A DNA stretch of 49,348 bases. It comes from Paludibacteraceae bacterium. GTDB taxonomy: Bacteria; Bacteroidota; Bacteroidia; Bacteroidales; Paludibacteraceae. Location of the stretch: contig JAFYSB010000037.1 of NCBI GenBank assembly GCA_017546705.1, positions 1 through 49,348 on the forward strand, in the 5' to 3' direction. The number at the start of each line of letters is the position of its first letter. The first letter of the stretch is position 1. A program made the position numbers and the translations under genes. The notes beneath the pieces were generated by a model that did not search any database, was not told the DNA's origin, and was given only the letters and a program-made list of their open reading frames with translations. Shown piece by piece: positions 32,121-41,618 of this stretch.

Positions 32121-35100
32121 AATTTCAAGATTTCATTATGAGTAACGATAACATAAATACCACTTGTTAAATCATTAAAATCACTTAATGAATTTATTGT
32201 TGAATTATAAATTAGATGACCAGTAACGTTATAAATACGAATAATATCATTTAAGTCTATTTCATCAAATGAATATATTGTTTCTATTGCTGTTGCAATA
32301 CCGTCATTTTCAACTTTTTTATCAGTGGTAATTAAGAATCTTGCATCATTATCTGATGGGATATGATAAAACGTGTAAGTCTCATTGTTTAGGATATCGA
32401 CATATTCATTGGTTATTATATCGTATAAATATAATTCATCGTAAGAATGTAATTTGTCAATATCGAACGTCAAAGTATACATTTCATATTCTGAATTACC
32501 TTCAAATCCTACATATTGATTGTTCAATGTCATACTTGTATTAATGGATGTGTAAATACTATCATTAATAGCAAATATTTGTGGACCGTTATTATCAAAT
32601 ATCTTTATTGCATCATATCCATTGTCAAAATTAGGTGTGCAATTTTTATGTTCTATAAGATATAATCTATCGTTGGATGTTTCACTCGTAACATTGATTT
32701 TAAGCACATTGAACTCATTATCAGCATTGCTTACAATACGTTTTTGATTAGCGAAAGAAGTAGTATTGTACACATTTTTTTCATAATCCACGATAAATTG
32801 TCCGCCACCAGAGAGTGATGCTACGAAAAACGCCTGTGACGATGCAATGGTGCGAGGATATTCCGAACCCAAGCTTGAACTAACATTAACAGGTATAGCG
32901 ATTGTTTGTCCTGGATTAAATCCTATAGTATTCGTCTCTTGCGTTTTCCACTCGATATAAGAACCAGTATTGTAAATAAAAATGGTTGCCTGGGCATTCC
33001 TGAAATTATCAGAACTTAAAGAAGTAATATCTATAGGTGCAGAATAACTATTTGTGATCAAGTTATTACCCAAATCATCCGTGCTATTGGCACTCTTAGT
33101 ATAAGTCAACTCATACGTATGATCCTCATTTAACAAATCGCCTGTGTATGTATAAGTATGTGCGTTCTCTTGAGCAATACAATATCCATTCCATGCATAT
33201 AAGTCTGATCCTGCATTGAGTTTTTCACTCCAACAAGTAACTGCATTTTGAGTTTCATCCCATTTGTATATCCAATTAGTTGTACCATCTGGATTGATGT
33301 CTGAATATTTTAAAGACTCGGCAATAATGCCTATATATTGCCATTTAGGGTCGTAAAAATTTCCTGCGACACCATTTTTGAGACCGGTTGAAAATGATTT
33401 AGAATACAATTGTATGGTCGCTCCTACTTTATTTGTATTTTTAAATAAGAATGAACCAGTATTATCCTCATTCGATTCAATCGTAATATTAGTATTACTT
33501 CCTTTTTTTAAGTTATCTATTTTGAGAGCTCCTTGAGGTTTGATAGTGATGGATGTGTTGTCCTCTAATGTAACATTTTTTGCTTGAATCGTTACATTAT
33601 CAGGTACAGTAACATTAGCCGCGATAATAACATCTTCGTCTGTATTAGGTACTCCAAAAATCCATTTGTCGTTTTCTCTCCATTCTCCATCAACGTAAAA
33701 GGTATTGTAAGGCCAAACCTTAGCTGTGATAGTTACCATTTTTGAACGTATGCCATCACTCACTGTAATACGCGCTACTGCTTCGCCATCTTTAGTTGGT
33801 GTAAAACGAACACTAAAGTCATAACTACGGTTATCTGTCTGACAGAAAGTTCCGGATTTTTTAGTTGCCTTACTACAAATAACAGTCTTATTAGGAGCGA
33901 AAGCACTATTATCAGAAGTAACTTTTAGTTCGTTGTCAACCAAAAAAGATTTAAATCGTATAGGTATATCAACATTGTCACCAATTTTAACATTGCCTAA
34001 ATCAATAGTTTCGGTTTCCATTAAAATATGACGAGCAACCCTAGAATAGGCATCACCAAAATATATTTCTTTGAATCCCCCTAAGTCTCGAGTACCTAAA
34101 AACTTAACTTGAGTCAACGATTGATTTATCGGTTCAACTTCTGTTTGAAATTTATTGTCTTCAAGATAAGTAGTGTATCCATAATTTGTACCCGTTAACT
34201 TATATTTTTTACCAGTCGCATCATCTTCCACATAATGCGTGACATTAGCTGCATCTATTACCCACGCACGATACTTCAAATTTTCTTGTGGATAAGAAAA
34301 ATACCAGTAAAAAGGTGATGCTCCACCAGGTAAAGTATTTGTAATATTTAGGTTAATATAATGCCATTCACCCTTGTATATATAATAAGCATCTTTGATT
34401 GATGATGACGCATTATATGTAGTAGGTGTTTCAACAAAAGCACTCACCCATCCTACGTTTACGCCACCTTGCTGGTATGCTGAAACATCAAAAGTTTTAG
34501 TACTACCGTTTAGTGTGTACTTGAAATCTACACCGATATAGACACAAAAACGGGTAGCATCATCTACATCATTTATGGTTAATGAAGTAGTATTTATATT
34601 TTCAATATTATCTATTGAACGATAGTGTGTTAAACGTTCGCAACGCACGTCATAATAATCGTTATAATAGATATGTACTCTATAACGAACAAATTCATGA
34701 TTTGGTTGCAAGTCCACTTTGTTCCAGTTGATTGTAAAACTATTCTGCCCCACATTGGTAAACCAGATACTCGAAGTTTTAGGATATGAATGCGTTGTAA
34801 CATCTATTACATTTGAAGGATTAGATGCTGAAGAGCCATAAATTGATTTAACAGTATATTTATGATTTGATCCCATAAGTAAACCTGTAATAGTAGCACT
34901 CGTGCCAGTTACAGATGTAACAAGATTACCATTATCATAAATATTATATGAGGTCGCACCATCAATCTTATTCCAAGATAATTTCACATAATCATACGCA
35001 TTCTCATCACATTTTAATGTAGGAGGATATAGTGCACTCGAGAGAGTGCTGATAGGAATATCAATAGTGCTTCCAATAGGCGCGCCACTATTAACAATTC

Positions 35101-35806
35101 TAACCTTATAACCGCTTAATGAAAAAATAGATTGAGGATTAAATGTAACAGTTATTGAATAGTTGTTTTCTCCAATTTTTTCTAACACATTGACTCCAAT
35201 ACTGCTATTACTTAATGTTAAGCCTGGGACGGTAACTTTATTGCCGCTATTATCTACCACATACGCTTGAATACCGCTACCTCCCGAAAGGAATGAATAA
35301 TAATCTATTGTTTGCGTTTGTGTTGTACCTACTGGCACATTTACAAATGAAATAGAGCTGGTATTCATCTTGGTATGTGGCGCCATTTTCACATAAATAT
35401 TCTTAACAAGGCGTTCACTAGTACCTGCAACACGGCGAAATGCGATACCTGTTGCGTTGGAACTTAAATTACCACTTTCTGTGGTATACCATGTCTTTTT
35501 ATCTGATAATAAATAGGTGTAAAATACAGACCAACTACCACTAACTTGGTGTTGAACCTCTATTTTTTTCTTGTCGTCACCACCAGTTATAGAAGCTCGA
35601 TAACAATCAAATTTAACATGATTACTTGGATAACTATAATAAACATCAAGATTATTACCATCTTGAATATCGTATTGGTTATATACAATGGTAGAATACC
35701 AGGTCGAACCGCTTTTTGTTGCGCCAGTACCATTATCTGTTTGGACAGCATAACCACATATGCTAAACACGGATGCTAAAACGAGTAAAAAATGTCTTGG
35801 TTTCAT
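32105..35806 (-). CDS. Large T9SS-secreted surface protein with fibronectin type III domains
   Basis: A 1,233-residue secreted protein. It has an N-terminal signal peptide (MKPRHFLLVLASVFSICGYA); two fibronectin type III-like domains at about residues 258-440; an ASH-like Ig domain at about 585-700 (DLGNVKIGDNVDIPIRF...VRFTPTKDGEA); a beta-helix-like region (NVTVPDNVTIQAKNVTLEDNTSITI, about 700-790); and a final T9SS type A-like tail (IIRIYNVTGHLIYNSTINS ... GIYVIVTHN). It should be exported across both membranes by the type IX system and fixed to the surface or released, perhaps as an adhesin. A G10 tract lies in its leader (35,936-35,945), and the small exported protein is encoded downstream with a 16-base overlap. 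Confidence 0.85.
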   Translation of the reverse strand: MKPRHFLLVLASVFSICGYAVQTDNGTGATKSGSTWYSTIVYNQYDIQDGNNLDVYYSYPSNHVKFDCYRASITGGDDKKKIEVQHQVSGSWSVFYTYLLSDKKTWYTTESGNLSSNATGIAFRRVAGTSERLVKNIYVKMAPHTKMNTSSISFVNVPVGTTQTQTIDYYSFLSGGSGIQAYVVDNSGNKVTVPGLTLSNSSIGVNVLEKIGENNYSITVTFNPQSIFSLSGYKVRIVNSGAPIGSTIDIPISTLSSALYPPTLKCDENAYDYVKLSWNKIDGATSYNIYDNGNLVTSVTGTSATITGLLMGSNHKYTVKSIYGSSASNPSNVIDVTTHSYPKTSSIWFTNVGQNSFTINWNKVDLQPNHEFVRYRVHIYYNDYYDVRCERLTHYRSIDNIENINTTSLTINDVDDATRFCVYIGVDFKYTLNGSTKTFDVSAYQQGGVNVGWVSAFVETPTTYNASSSIKDAYYIYKGEWHYINLNITNTLPGGASPFYWYFSYPQENLKYRAWVIDAANVTHYVEDDATGKKYKLTGTNYGYTTYLEDNKFQTEVEPINQSLTQVKFLGTRDLGGFKEIYFGDAYSRVARHILMETETIDLGNVKIGDNVDIPIRFKSFLVDNELKVTSDNSAFAPNKTVICSKATKKSGTFCQTDNRSYDFSVRFTPTKDGEAVARITVSDGIRSKMVTITAKVWPYNTFYVDGEWRENDKWIFGVPNTDEDVIIAANVTVPDNVTIQAKNVTLEDNTSITIKPQGALKIDNLKKGSNTNITIESNEDNTGSFLFKNTNKVGATIQLYSKSFSTGLKNGVAGNFYDPKWQYIGIIAESLKYSDINPDGTTNWIYKWDETQNAVTCWSEKLNAGSDLYAWNGYCIAQENAHTYTYTGDLLNEDHTYELTYTKSANSTDDLGNNLITNSYSAPIDITSLSSDNFRNAQATIFIYNTGSYIEWKTQETNTIGFNPGQTIAIPVNVSSSLGSEYPRTIASSQAFFVASLSGGGQFIVDYEKNVYNTTSFANQKRIVSNADNEFNVLKINVTSETSNDRLYLIEHKNCTPNFDNGYDAIKIFDNNGPQIFAINDSIYTSINTSMTLNNQYVGFEGNSEYEMYTLTFDIDKLHSYDELYLYDIITNEYVDILNNETYTFYHIPSDNDARFLITTDKKVENDGIATAIETIYSFDEIDLNDIIRIYNVTGHLIYNSTINSLSDFNDLTSGIYVIVTHNEILKLCLLK

Positions 35807-35935
35807 ATTCGGTAATATTTTATTTAGATATAAACAAAGACACTACCCATGCTGCCAAAAGGACATACACAGATAGTGTTTAATGTATGAAATTACGCGC
35901 AATTTGCGCAGTTATTTGCAACGCTTGGACACTTA

Positions 35936-35945
35936 CCCCCCCCCC
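35936..35945. repeat. C10/G10 tract in the leader of the T9SS gene
   Basis: Ten C on the plus strand. In the leftward transcript it reads as AT followed by G10 and TAA, so the tract forms a tiny frame Met-Gly-Gly-Gly-stop. Tract length would change this leader frame. Confidence 0.6.
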
Positions 35946-35997
35946 ATTAAAAAATCTCTCAACACACAGCAAATCAGCACGTTATAGCACCAATTAA

Positions 35998-36029
35998 CAA
36001 AGATAGTATGAAAAGAAATAAAGGGCATA
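35998..36029 (-). promoter_or_regulatory. Possible promoter of the T9SS gene (proximal)
   Basis: TATCTTTG (35,998-36,005) on the minus strand, 20 nt from a TATG at 36,026-36,029 that is only a partial -33 match. The G10 tract would lie about 50 nt into the message. Confidence 0.4.
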
Positions 36030-36192
36030 ATGTAAAATTTATAATAATCGCTGAGCCTATAGGATGAAATAAGAACTATGAGTTATGACTATGAGTTATG
36101 AGTTAGTTTATAGGTCGGTCTTTTCTGCTCTAATGATAATAATTTTGCTTATAGTTGTAGTAGGTATAATGTCAATCTTTTTTAATCGCCGA

Positions 36193-36224
36193 CAAAGGTA
36201 CAACATTTATTTGAATTACGCAAG
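36193..36224 (-). promoter_or_regulatory. Possible promoter of the T9SS gene (distal)
   Basis: CTTG (36,221-36,224), a 20-nt spacer and TACCTTTG (36,193-36,200) on the minus strand. It would give a 380-nt leader. Confidence 0.5.
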
Positions 36225-36480
36225 AGATGAGGTAAAAAAATATTTTTTTTTAAAAGATCGGTTGCTTTTTTCTTAAAAAAAGTGCTTAAGGAACCGCACT
36301 ATTAACGCACTATTAACGCACTATTCATAACCTATAAAGAACCTAACTCTAAGAAAAATAAAACCTATTCATAATTATACCGCGTCTTGATTCCAAAGAG
36401 ATGTACTGCAATATTACATCACTGCACAACTGCGTAAGCAACTCAAAATTCTTAATTCTTAACTCAAAATTAATAAAAAT

Positions 36481-36512
36481 CTTGCATATGTACATTTTTT
36501 TTCGTACCTTTG
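36481..36512 (+). promoter_or_regulatory. Promoter of the POT transporter gene
   Basis: CTTG (36,481-36,484), a 20-nt spacer and TACCTTTG (36,505-36,512); leader of about 60 nt. Confidence 0.7.
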
Positions 36513-36576
36513 CACGGTTTTATGTGTACATTAGAAATAACATCAAATTATTAACTATAAAAAAACGAACTTATTT

Positions 36577-38103
36577 ATGTTTGAAAATCAACCCAAAGGT
36601 CTGTTTGCATTGGCTCTTGCCAACACAGGCGAACGCTTCGGCTACTACACTATGCTGGCCGTATTCATTCTATTTTTGAAAGCTAATTTTGGTCTTGATG
36701 CAGCTACAGCAGGTCAAATCTATTCTATCTTCCTTGCGTTGGTATATTTCCTGCCACTCGTAGGTGGTATCTTGGCTGACAAAATCGGTTACGGCAAGTG
36801 TGTGACCATCGGTATCATGGTTATGTTTGCTGGTTATGTACTCCTCGCAGTACCTCTGGGCGCAGGTGGCACCGCTATGGGCGCCATGATTGCTGCGTTG
36901 GTTCTCATAAGTTTCGGTACTGGTCTGTTCAAGGGCAACTTGCAAGTGATGGTGGGTAACCTCTATGATGACCCTAAATATGCAGACAAGCGCGATGCTG
37001 CGTTCTCACTCTTCTATATGGCAATCAACATTGGTGCAATGTTCGCTCCTACCGCAGCCGTGAAAATCATGGAATGGGCACAAACAAGTCTTGGCGTAAG
37101 CGTGAACGACAGTTATCACTTCGCATTTATGGTGGCTTGCGCATCATTGGTACTCAGTATCGCTATCTACTACGCTTGCCGTCCTTGGTTTAAGCACGTA
37201 GAGAACTCTGCTAAGCAAGTGGCTGCAACTGGTGCAAAAGTAGAGGAACTGACTCCAGAGCAAACCAAAAAGCGTATTGTTGCATTGTGTATGGTGTTCG
37301 CTGTGGTAATCTTCTTCTGGATGGCGTTCCACCAAAATGGTAATACATTGACTCTTTTTGCAGCTGAGTTTGTACAACCACTCTGCACAGGCGTTCAGAC
37401 AATGGCATTCGATATCATCAACTTGGTGATGATCGTAGTGATGGTATATGCAGGATTCTCATTAGTACAAAGCAAAGAATTGAAGACCAAACTCATCTCT
37501 GGCAGTGCTATCGCAGCAGCCTTGGGCGTATTGGCATACAAGTACCTCCATATCTCACCAAATGGTATCACCTTGAGCGCGCCTATTTTCCAACAGTTTA
37601 ACCCATTCTACGTAGTAGCATTGACCCCATTCAGCATGGCACTCTTCGGTGCACTCGCTAAGAAAGGCAAAGAGCCATCTGCTCCACGCAAGATTGCACT
37701 TGGTATGGTGGTAGCAACTATCGCGTATATCGTGATGGCTGTAGCATGTATCGGACTCCTCACTCCTAACGCACAAGAATTGGCACGCGTGACTGGTGAT
37801 CCTACATTTGTAAACGCAAACGTATTGATCTACACCTACTTGATCCTCACCTTCGCTGAGCTCCTTCTCAGCCCAATGGGTATCTCTTTTGTGACCAAAG
37901 TGGCACCTCCAAAGTATAAAGGTATGATGATGGGTGGCTGGTTCGTGGCTACTGCCATCGGTAACTACCTCGTGTCTATCGGAAGTAACCTCTGGGGCGA
38001 CATGCCATTATGGGGCGTATGGAGCGTATTCGTAGCTGTATGTGCTATCGCAGCTATCTTTATGTTCGCAATGATGAAGAAACTCGAAGACGCAACGAAG
38101 TAA
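36577..38103 (+). CDS. POT-family proton-dependent peptide transporter
   Basis: A 508-residue inner-membrane transporter of the PTR2/POT branch of the major facilitator superfamily, which imports di- and tripeptides with protons. The start has the family motif as NTGERFGYYTMLAVFILFL (the E-x-x-E-R-F-x-Y-Y region in shortened form), followed by LVYFLPLVGGILADKIGYGKCV. SLFYMAINIGAMFAPTAA matches the second POT signature, and FAELLLSPMGISFVTKVAPPKYKGMMMGGWF the C-terminal one. About 12-14 helices are visible. It stands alone with its own promoter. Confidence 0.92.
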   Translation: MFENQPKGLFALALANTGERFGYYTMLAVFILFLKANFGLDAATAGQIYSIFLALVYFLPLVGGILADKIGYGKCVTIGIMVMFAGYVLLAVPLGAGGTAMGAMIAALVLISFGTGLFKGNLQVMVGNLYDDPKYADKRDAAFSLFYMAINIGAMFAPTAAVKIMEWAQTSLGVSVNDSYHFAFMVACASLVLSIAIYYACRPWFKHVENSAKQVAATGAKVEELTPEQTKKRIVALCMVFAVVIFFWMAFHQNGNTLTLFAAEFVQPLCTGVQTMAFDIINLVMIVVMVYAGFSLVQSKELKTKLISGSAIAAALGVLAYKYLHISPNGITLSAPIFQQFNPFYVVALTPFSMALFGALAKKGKEPSAPRKIALGMVVATIAYIVMAVACIGLLTPNAQELARVTGDPTFVNANVLIYTYLILTFAELLLSPMGISFVTKVAPPKYKGMMMGGWFVATAIGNYLVSIGSNLWGDMPLWGVWSVFVAVCAIAAIFMFAMMKKLEDATK

Positions 38104-38177
38104 TTTGTTTAGAGGACGGCACAAAGTGCCTACTGTTTAGTGAACGCGCCTATGGGCGCTACTGAAATAAAAAAACT
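38104..38177. repeat. Dispersed repeat GTTTAGAGGACGGC / GTTTAGTGAACGCGC, copy 1
   Basis: GTTTAGAGGACGGC is the reverse complement of the blocks near 487 and 5082. ACTGTTTAGTGAACGCGC-like sequence with a short GCGC hairpin recurs at about 38,956-38,995, so two gaps in this gene row carry the same element. Confidence 0.55.
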
Positions 38178-38954
38178 ATGAATAATCTTATTCAAGCAAT
38201 AACCGACTATACGACGGCTCTGGAGCAGAAACTCTCTGCTCTGGAGGCGCGTGTGGCGCAACTCGAAGAAGCCAACGAGGCGATGAGGCATGAAGGCGAT
38301 GAGGCAAGAACTATGATTGCTACGCTGCAAGCAGAAGTGGCTGCATTGGCAGCGGCTGGCGTGACAGTCACACCAGCCGAAGAGCCAGAGGTGGAGATCG
38401 AACTCATTATAGAGGAAGATACTGAAACTGAAAACGAAGAGGTGAAAACTGAGAACGAATTGGTAGAAGAGCCACAAGTGGATGTGCAAGAGGAAATTTT
38501 AGAGCCACTAGAGATTCTAGATGAACCTGAGGTTCCAACACCCGTGGTAGAACCTATCGTTGAGCCAGAGCCAGTGGTGGAACCAATCGTTGAGCCAGAG
38601 CCAGTGGTGGAACCTATCGTGGAACCTGCTCCACAACCAGAAGTAAAGGCAGAGCCAGTGGTAGAGCCAGCACCTGCTCCACAACCAGTTCCACGTCCAA
38701 TGCCACAACAAACATCATTGTTTGGCGCTGCCGTAGAAGATATCCGCCAAGCCATATCCTTGGGCGACCGTTTCCTCTTCCAACGCGAACTCTTTGCAGG
38801 CAATGGCGAATTGATGCAAAAGACTTTGGATGAACTCAATGCCTTGGGCTCACTAGAAGAGGCCATGGATTATGTAGCAGATAACTTCGAGTGGGACAGC
38901 GACTCTACCGCCGTACAACTCTTTGAGAACGTACTCAAGAGACGCTTCGCGTAA
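38178..38954 (+). CDS. Coiled-coil, proline/glutamate-rich protein of Bacteroidales
   Basis: A 258-residue cytoplasmic protein. Residues about 8-60 are a heptad-rich coiled coil (ALEQKLSALEARVAQLEEANEAM). Residues about 70-170 are acidic and low in complexity, with the unit PVVEPIVEPE repeated three or more times. The last 75 residues (DIRQAISLGDRFLFQRELFAGNGELMQKTLDELNALGSLEEAMDYVADNFEWD...VLKRRFA) are a compact helical domain that I recall as conserved in Bacteroidales proteins of unknown role. The variable middle looks like a linker. It lies 47 bases before rsmI in the same direction. Confidence 0.7.
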   Translation: MNNLIQAITDYTTALEQKLSALEARVAQLEEANEAMRHEGDEARTMIATLQAEVAALAAAGVTVTPAEEPEVEIELIIEEDTETENEEVKTENELVEEPQVDVQEEILEPLEILDEPEVPTPVVEPIVEPEPVVEPIVEPEPVVEPIVEPAPQPEVKAEPVVEPAPAPQPVPRPMPQQTSLFGAAVEDIRQAISLGDRFLFQRELFAGNGELMQKTLDELNALGSLEEAMDYVADNFEWDSDSTAVQLFENVLKRRFA

Positions 38955-39005
38955 CGTTTAGTGAACGCGCTTTCAGCGCTACTGTTTAGTGTTTAGAGAA
39001 AAAAC
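38955..39005. repeat. Dispersed repeat GTTTAGTGAACGCGC, copy 2
   Basis: GTTTAGTGAACGCGC-TTTCA-GCGCTACTGTTTAGTG, a close match to copy 1 at 38,138-38,165, with a small GCGC stem. Confidence 0.55.
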
Positions 39006-39680
39006 ATGTTATACATAGTACCTACACCCGTTGGAAATCTCGAGGACATCACCTTTCGTGCGCTCCGCGTACTGAAAGAGGTGGATTTGATTCTTGCTGA
39101 AGATACCCGCACGTCGTCTGTGCTGCTCAAGCATTACGATATCCATACGCCACTGAAGAGCCATCATAAGTTCAACGAACATGAGACCAGTGATGATATG
39201 GCTACACGTATTGCAGCTGGTATGACCGTAGCCCTCATCTCTGATGCGGGTACACCATGTATTTCTGATCCAGGCTTTATGCTCGTGCGCGCGTGTGTAG
39301 AAAAAGGAGTGGAAGTACAATGTCTGCCTGGTGCAACTGCCTTTGTACCTGCATTGGTTAATTCGGGCTTGCCTAACGACCGCTTCTATTTCGAGGGCTT
39401 CCTACCCCAGAAGAAAGGTCGTCAGACACGCATGAGAATCCTCGCCGAGCAGACACATACGATGATCATCTATGAGTCACCGTTCCGCTTGGTGAAGACC
39501 TTAGAACAACTGGCAGAGGTGATGGGTGGCGAGCGCAGAGCCAGCGTTAGTCGCGAGATTAGCAAGCTGCACGAGGATACCCAACGCGGGACACTCACGG
39601 AATTGGCAGCACACTACAAGCAAACACCGCCAAAGGGCGAGATCGTACTGATTGTAGAAGGAAAGAAAGAAGAAAAATAA
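39006..39680 (+). CDS. rsmI: 16S rRNA (cytidine(1402)-2'-O)-methyltransferase
   Basis: A 224-residue SAM-dependent tetrapyrrole-methylase-fold enzyme that methylates the ribose of C1402 in the decoding centre of 16S rRNA. Family blocks are LYIVPTPVGNLEDITFRALRVLKEVDLILAEDTRTS, SHHKFNEHE, VALISDAGTPCISDPGFMLVRAC, CLPGATAFVPALVNSGLP and YFEGFLPQKKGRQ. The usual longer C-terminal part of RsmI (up to about 280 residues) is shortened here, as in many Bacteroidetes. It is followed after 8 bases by argS. Confidence 0.95.
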   Translation: MLYIVPTPVGNLEDITFRALRVLKEVDLILAEDTRTSSVLLKHYDIHTPLKSHHKFNEHETSDDMATRIAAGMTVALISDAGTPCISDPGFMLVRACVEKGVEVQCLPGATAFVPALVNSGLPNDRFYFEGFLPQKKGRQTRMRILAEQTHTMIIYESPFRLVKTLEQLAEVMGGERRASVSREISKLHEDTQRGTLTELAAHYKQTPPKGEIVLIVEGKKEEK

Positions 39681-39688
39681 CATTACAT

Positions 39689-41479
39689 ATGAATTTAGAA
39701 GAAATACTTATCCCTAAAGTACAAGAAGCAGTCAAAAACTTGTACGGAGTGGAGATTACTCCTGCGCAAGTACAGTTTCAAAAGACTCGCGCAGAGTTTG
39801 AAGGCGATATCACATTGGTGGTATTCCCATTTGTAAAAGCAGCTAAGAAAGCCCCAGCACAAGTGGCACAAGAGGTAGGCGAAGCACTAGTAGGCGAACT
39901 TGTAGAGCAATACAATGCAGTACAAGGTTTCCTCAATCTCAGCATTGCTCAATCCTATTGGTTGGAGCAGTTGCAAGGCATCGCAGCGGCAGACAACTAT
40001 GGTCAACTGAGTCGCGGCGAAGAGGAGAAACCTCTGATGATGGTGGAATATTCATCGCCAAACACCAACAAACCATTGCACCTTGGTCACGTGCGCAATA
40101 ACCTACTGGGTTATTCCATCGCGAAGATTCAAGAGGCCAACGGCTGGAATGTAGTCAAGACCAATATCGTCAACGACCGTGGTATCCATATCTGCAAATC
40201 GATGTTGGCATGGCAGAAGTTCGGCAATGGCGAGACACCAGAAACTAGCGGCAAGAAAGGCGACCACCTGATTGGCGACTACTACGTGCGCTTTGATGTT
40301 GAGTACAAAGCTCAAATCAAAGAGCTCATGGCAGGCGGCATGGACGAGGAGACTGCTAAGAAAGAAGCTCCACTCATCAAAGAGGCACAAGCAATGCTCG
40401 TAAAATGGGAGCAAAACGACCCAGAAGTACGTGCATTGTGGCAAAAAATGAACGAATGGGTATATACTGGCTTTGACGAGACATACGCGCAAATGGGCGT
40501 AGGCTTTGATAAGATCTACTACGAAAGCGACACCTATCTCGTAGGTAAAGGCGAAGTAGAGCGTGGTCTTGCTAAAGGCGACTTCTACCGCCGCGAAGAC
40601 GGCTCAGTATGGGCAGACTTGGCGCAAAACGGTTTGGACGAGAAGCTCCTGCTCCGCGCAGACGGTACATCTGTGTATATGACCCAAGATATTGGTACTG
40701 CGAAGCTTCGTTTCCAAGACTACCCTATCAACAAGATGGTATATGTAGTTGGTAATGAGCAAGAATACCACTTCAAGGTGCTCAGTATCCTGCTCGATCG
40801 TCTGGGCTTCCCATTCGGCAAGGAGTTGGTGCACTTCAGCTATGGTATGGTGGAGCTTCCAAACGGCAAGATGAAGAGCCGCGAAGGTACGGTAGTAGAT
40901 GCCGACGACTTGATGGCACAGATGATTGCCGATGCGAAAGAGATTTCTAAAGATAAGGTCAATACCCTACCCGACATCACCGAAGAGGAAGCTAACGAAA
41001 TCGCTCGCATGGTAGGTCTAGGTGCGCTGAAGTACTTTATCCTGAAGGTAGATCCACGCAAGAACATGCTATTCAATCCAGAAGAGAGTATCGACTTCAA
41101 CGGCAACACTGGACCTTTTATACAATACACGTACGCGCGTATACAGAGCGTGCTCCGCAAAGCGGGAGAACATATTGATTCCCGCCTCTCGAATCCCGAA
41201 TCGACTACTCTCTCTGAAAAAGAACTCGCTCTGATCCAACGCCTAGTGGATTATCCTGCAGCAGTACGTCAAGCAGGCGATGAGTTCTCACCAGCTGTGA
41301 TTGCCAACTATGCGTATGCATTGGCTTGTGACTTCAACAGTTTCTACCACGATCATAGTATCTTGAACGAGGCAGATGTTGAGAAACGTGCATTGCGCCT
41401 TTTGCTTTCACAAACCGTGGCTAAGGTAATCAAGAGCGCGATGGCATTGCTCGGCATTGAGGTACCTAATCGCATGTAA
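39689..41479 (+). CDS. argS: Arginyl-tRNA synthetase
   Basis: A 596-residue class I aminoacyl-tRNA synthetase that charges tRNA-Arg. The N-terminal Arg-N domain spans about residues 1-85. The HIGH motif appears as SPNTNKPLHLGHVRNNLLG near residue 130, and the KMSKS loop as GKMKSREGTVV near residue 393. The C-terminal anticodon-binding domain has ALACDFNSFYHDHSIL, a family landmark. Length and ends are normal. It is preceded by rsmI in the same direction and followed by a terminator facing rpsA. Confidence 0.97.
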   Translation: MNLEEILIPKVQEAVKNLYGVEITPAQVQFQKTRAEFEGDITLVVFPFVKAAKKAPAQVAQEVGEALVGELVEQYNAVQGFLNLSIAQSYWLEQLQGIAAADNYGQLSRGEEEKPLMMVEYSSPNTNKPLHLGHVRNNLLGYSIAKIQEANGWNVVKTNIVNDRGIHICKSMLAWQKFGNGETPETSGKKGDHLIGDYYVRFDVEYKAQIKELMAGGMDEETAKKEAPLIKEAQAMLVKWEQNDPEVRALWQKMNEWVYTGFDETYAQMGVGFDKIYYESDTYLVGKGEVERGLAKGDFYRREDGSVWADLAQNGLDEKLLLRADGTSVYMTQDIGTAKLRFQDYPINKMVYVVGNEQEYHFKVLSILLDRLGFPFGKELVHFSYGMVELPNGKMKSREGTVVDADDLMAQMIADAKEISKDKVNTLPDITEEEANEIARMVGLGALKYFILKVDPRKNMLFNPEESIDFNGNTGPFIQYTYARIQSVLRKAGEHIDSRLSNPESTTLSEKELALIQRLVDYPAAVRQAGDEFSPAVIANYAYALACDFNSFYHDHSILNEADVEKRALRLLLSQTVAKVIKSAMALLGIEVPNRM

Positions 41480-41573
41480 TCGAACATATTCACTCCGCTT
41501 TTCCTGCCCTATCCCTTCGGCAAAGGTATAGCAAGGGTATGGAAAAGATGGTGAAAATAAAGACACAAAAAAA

Positions 41574-41597
41574 ACGGCATGTCAATCGACATACCGT
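41574..41597 (-). terminator. Terminator of rpsA
   Basis: On the minus strand ACGGTATGTC-GATT-GACATGCCGT forms a 10-bp stem with one G-U pair, followed by eight T. On the plus strand the same site has a C-A mismatch, so it is optimised for rpsA, although it may also stop argS. Confidence 0.75.
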
Positions 41598-41618
41598 TTT
41601 TTGTTTTATCCAGAAAGA

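Larger units (their letters stand above)
35807..36576. other. Divergent intergenic region between the T9SS gene and the POT transporter
   Basis: No convincing gene. It holds a hairpin GCGCAA-T-TTGCGC (35,897-35,909), the G10 tract, two leftward promoters, an 11-bp unit CGCACTATTAA repeated three times (36,295-36,325, last copy partial), and the rightward promoter of the transporter. Confidence 0.6.

Noticed and set aside
36085-36276. 63-codon hydrophobic open frame on the plus strand
   Set aside because: It contains a good leftward promoter, starts in a repeated ATGAGTTATGA segment, and has no promoter or ribosome site of its own. The hydrophobic look comes from AT-rich sequence.
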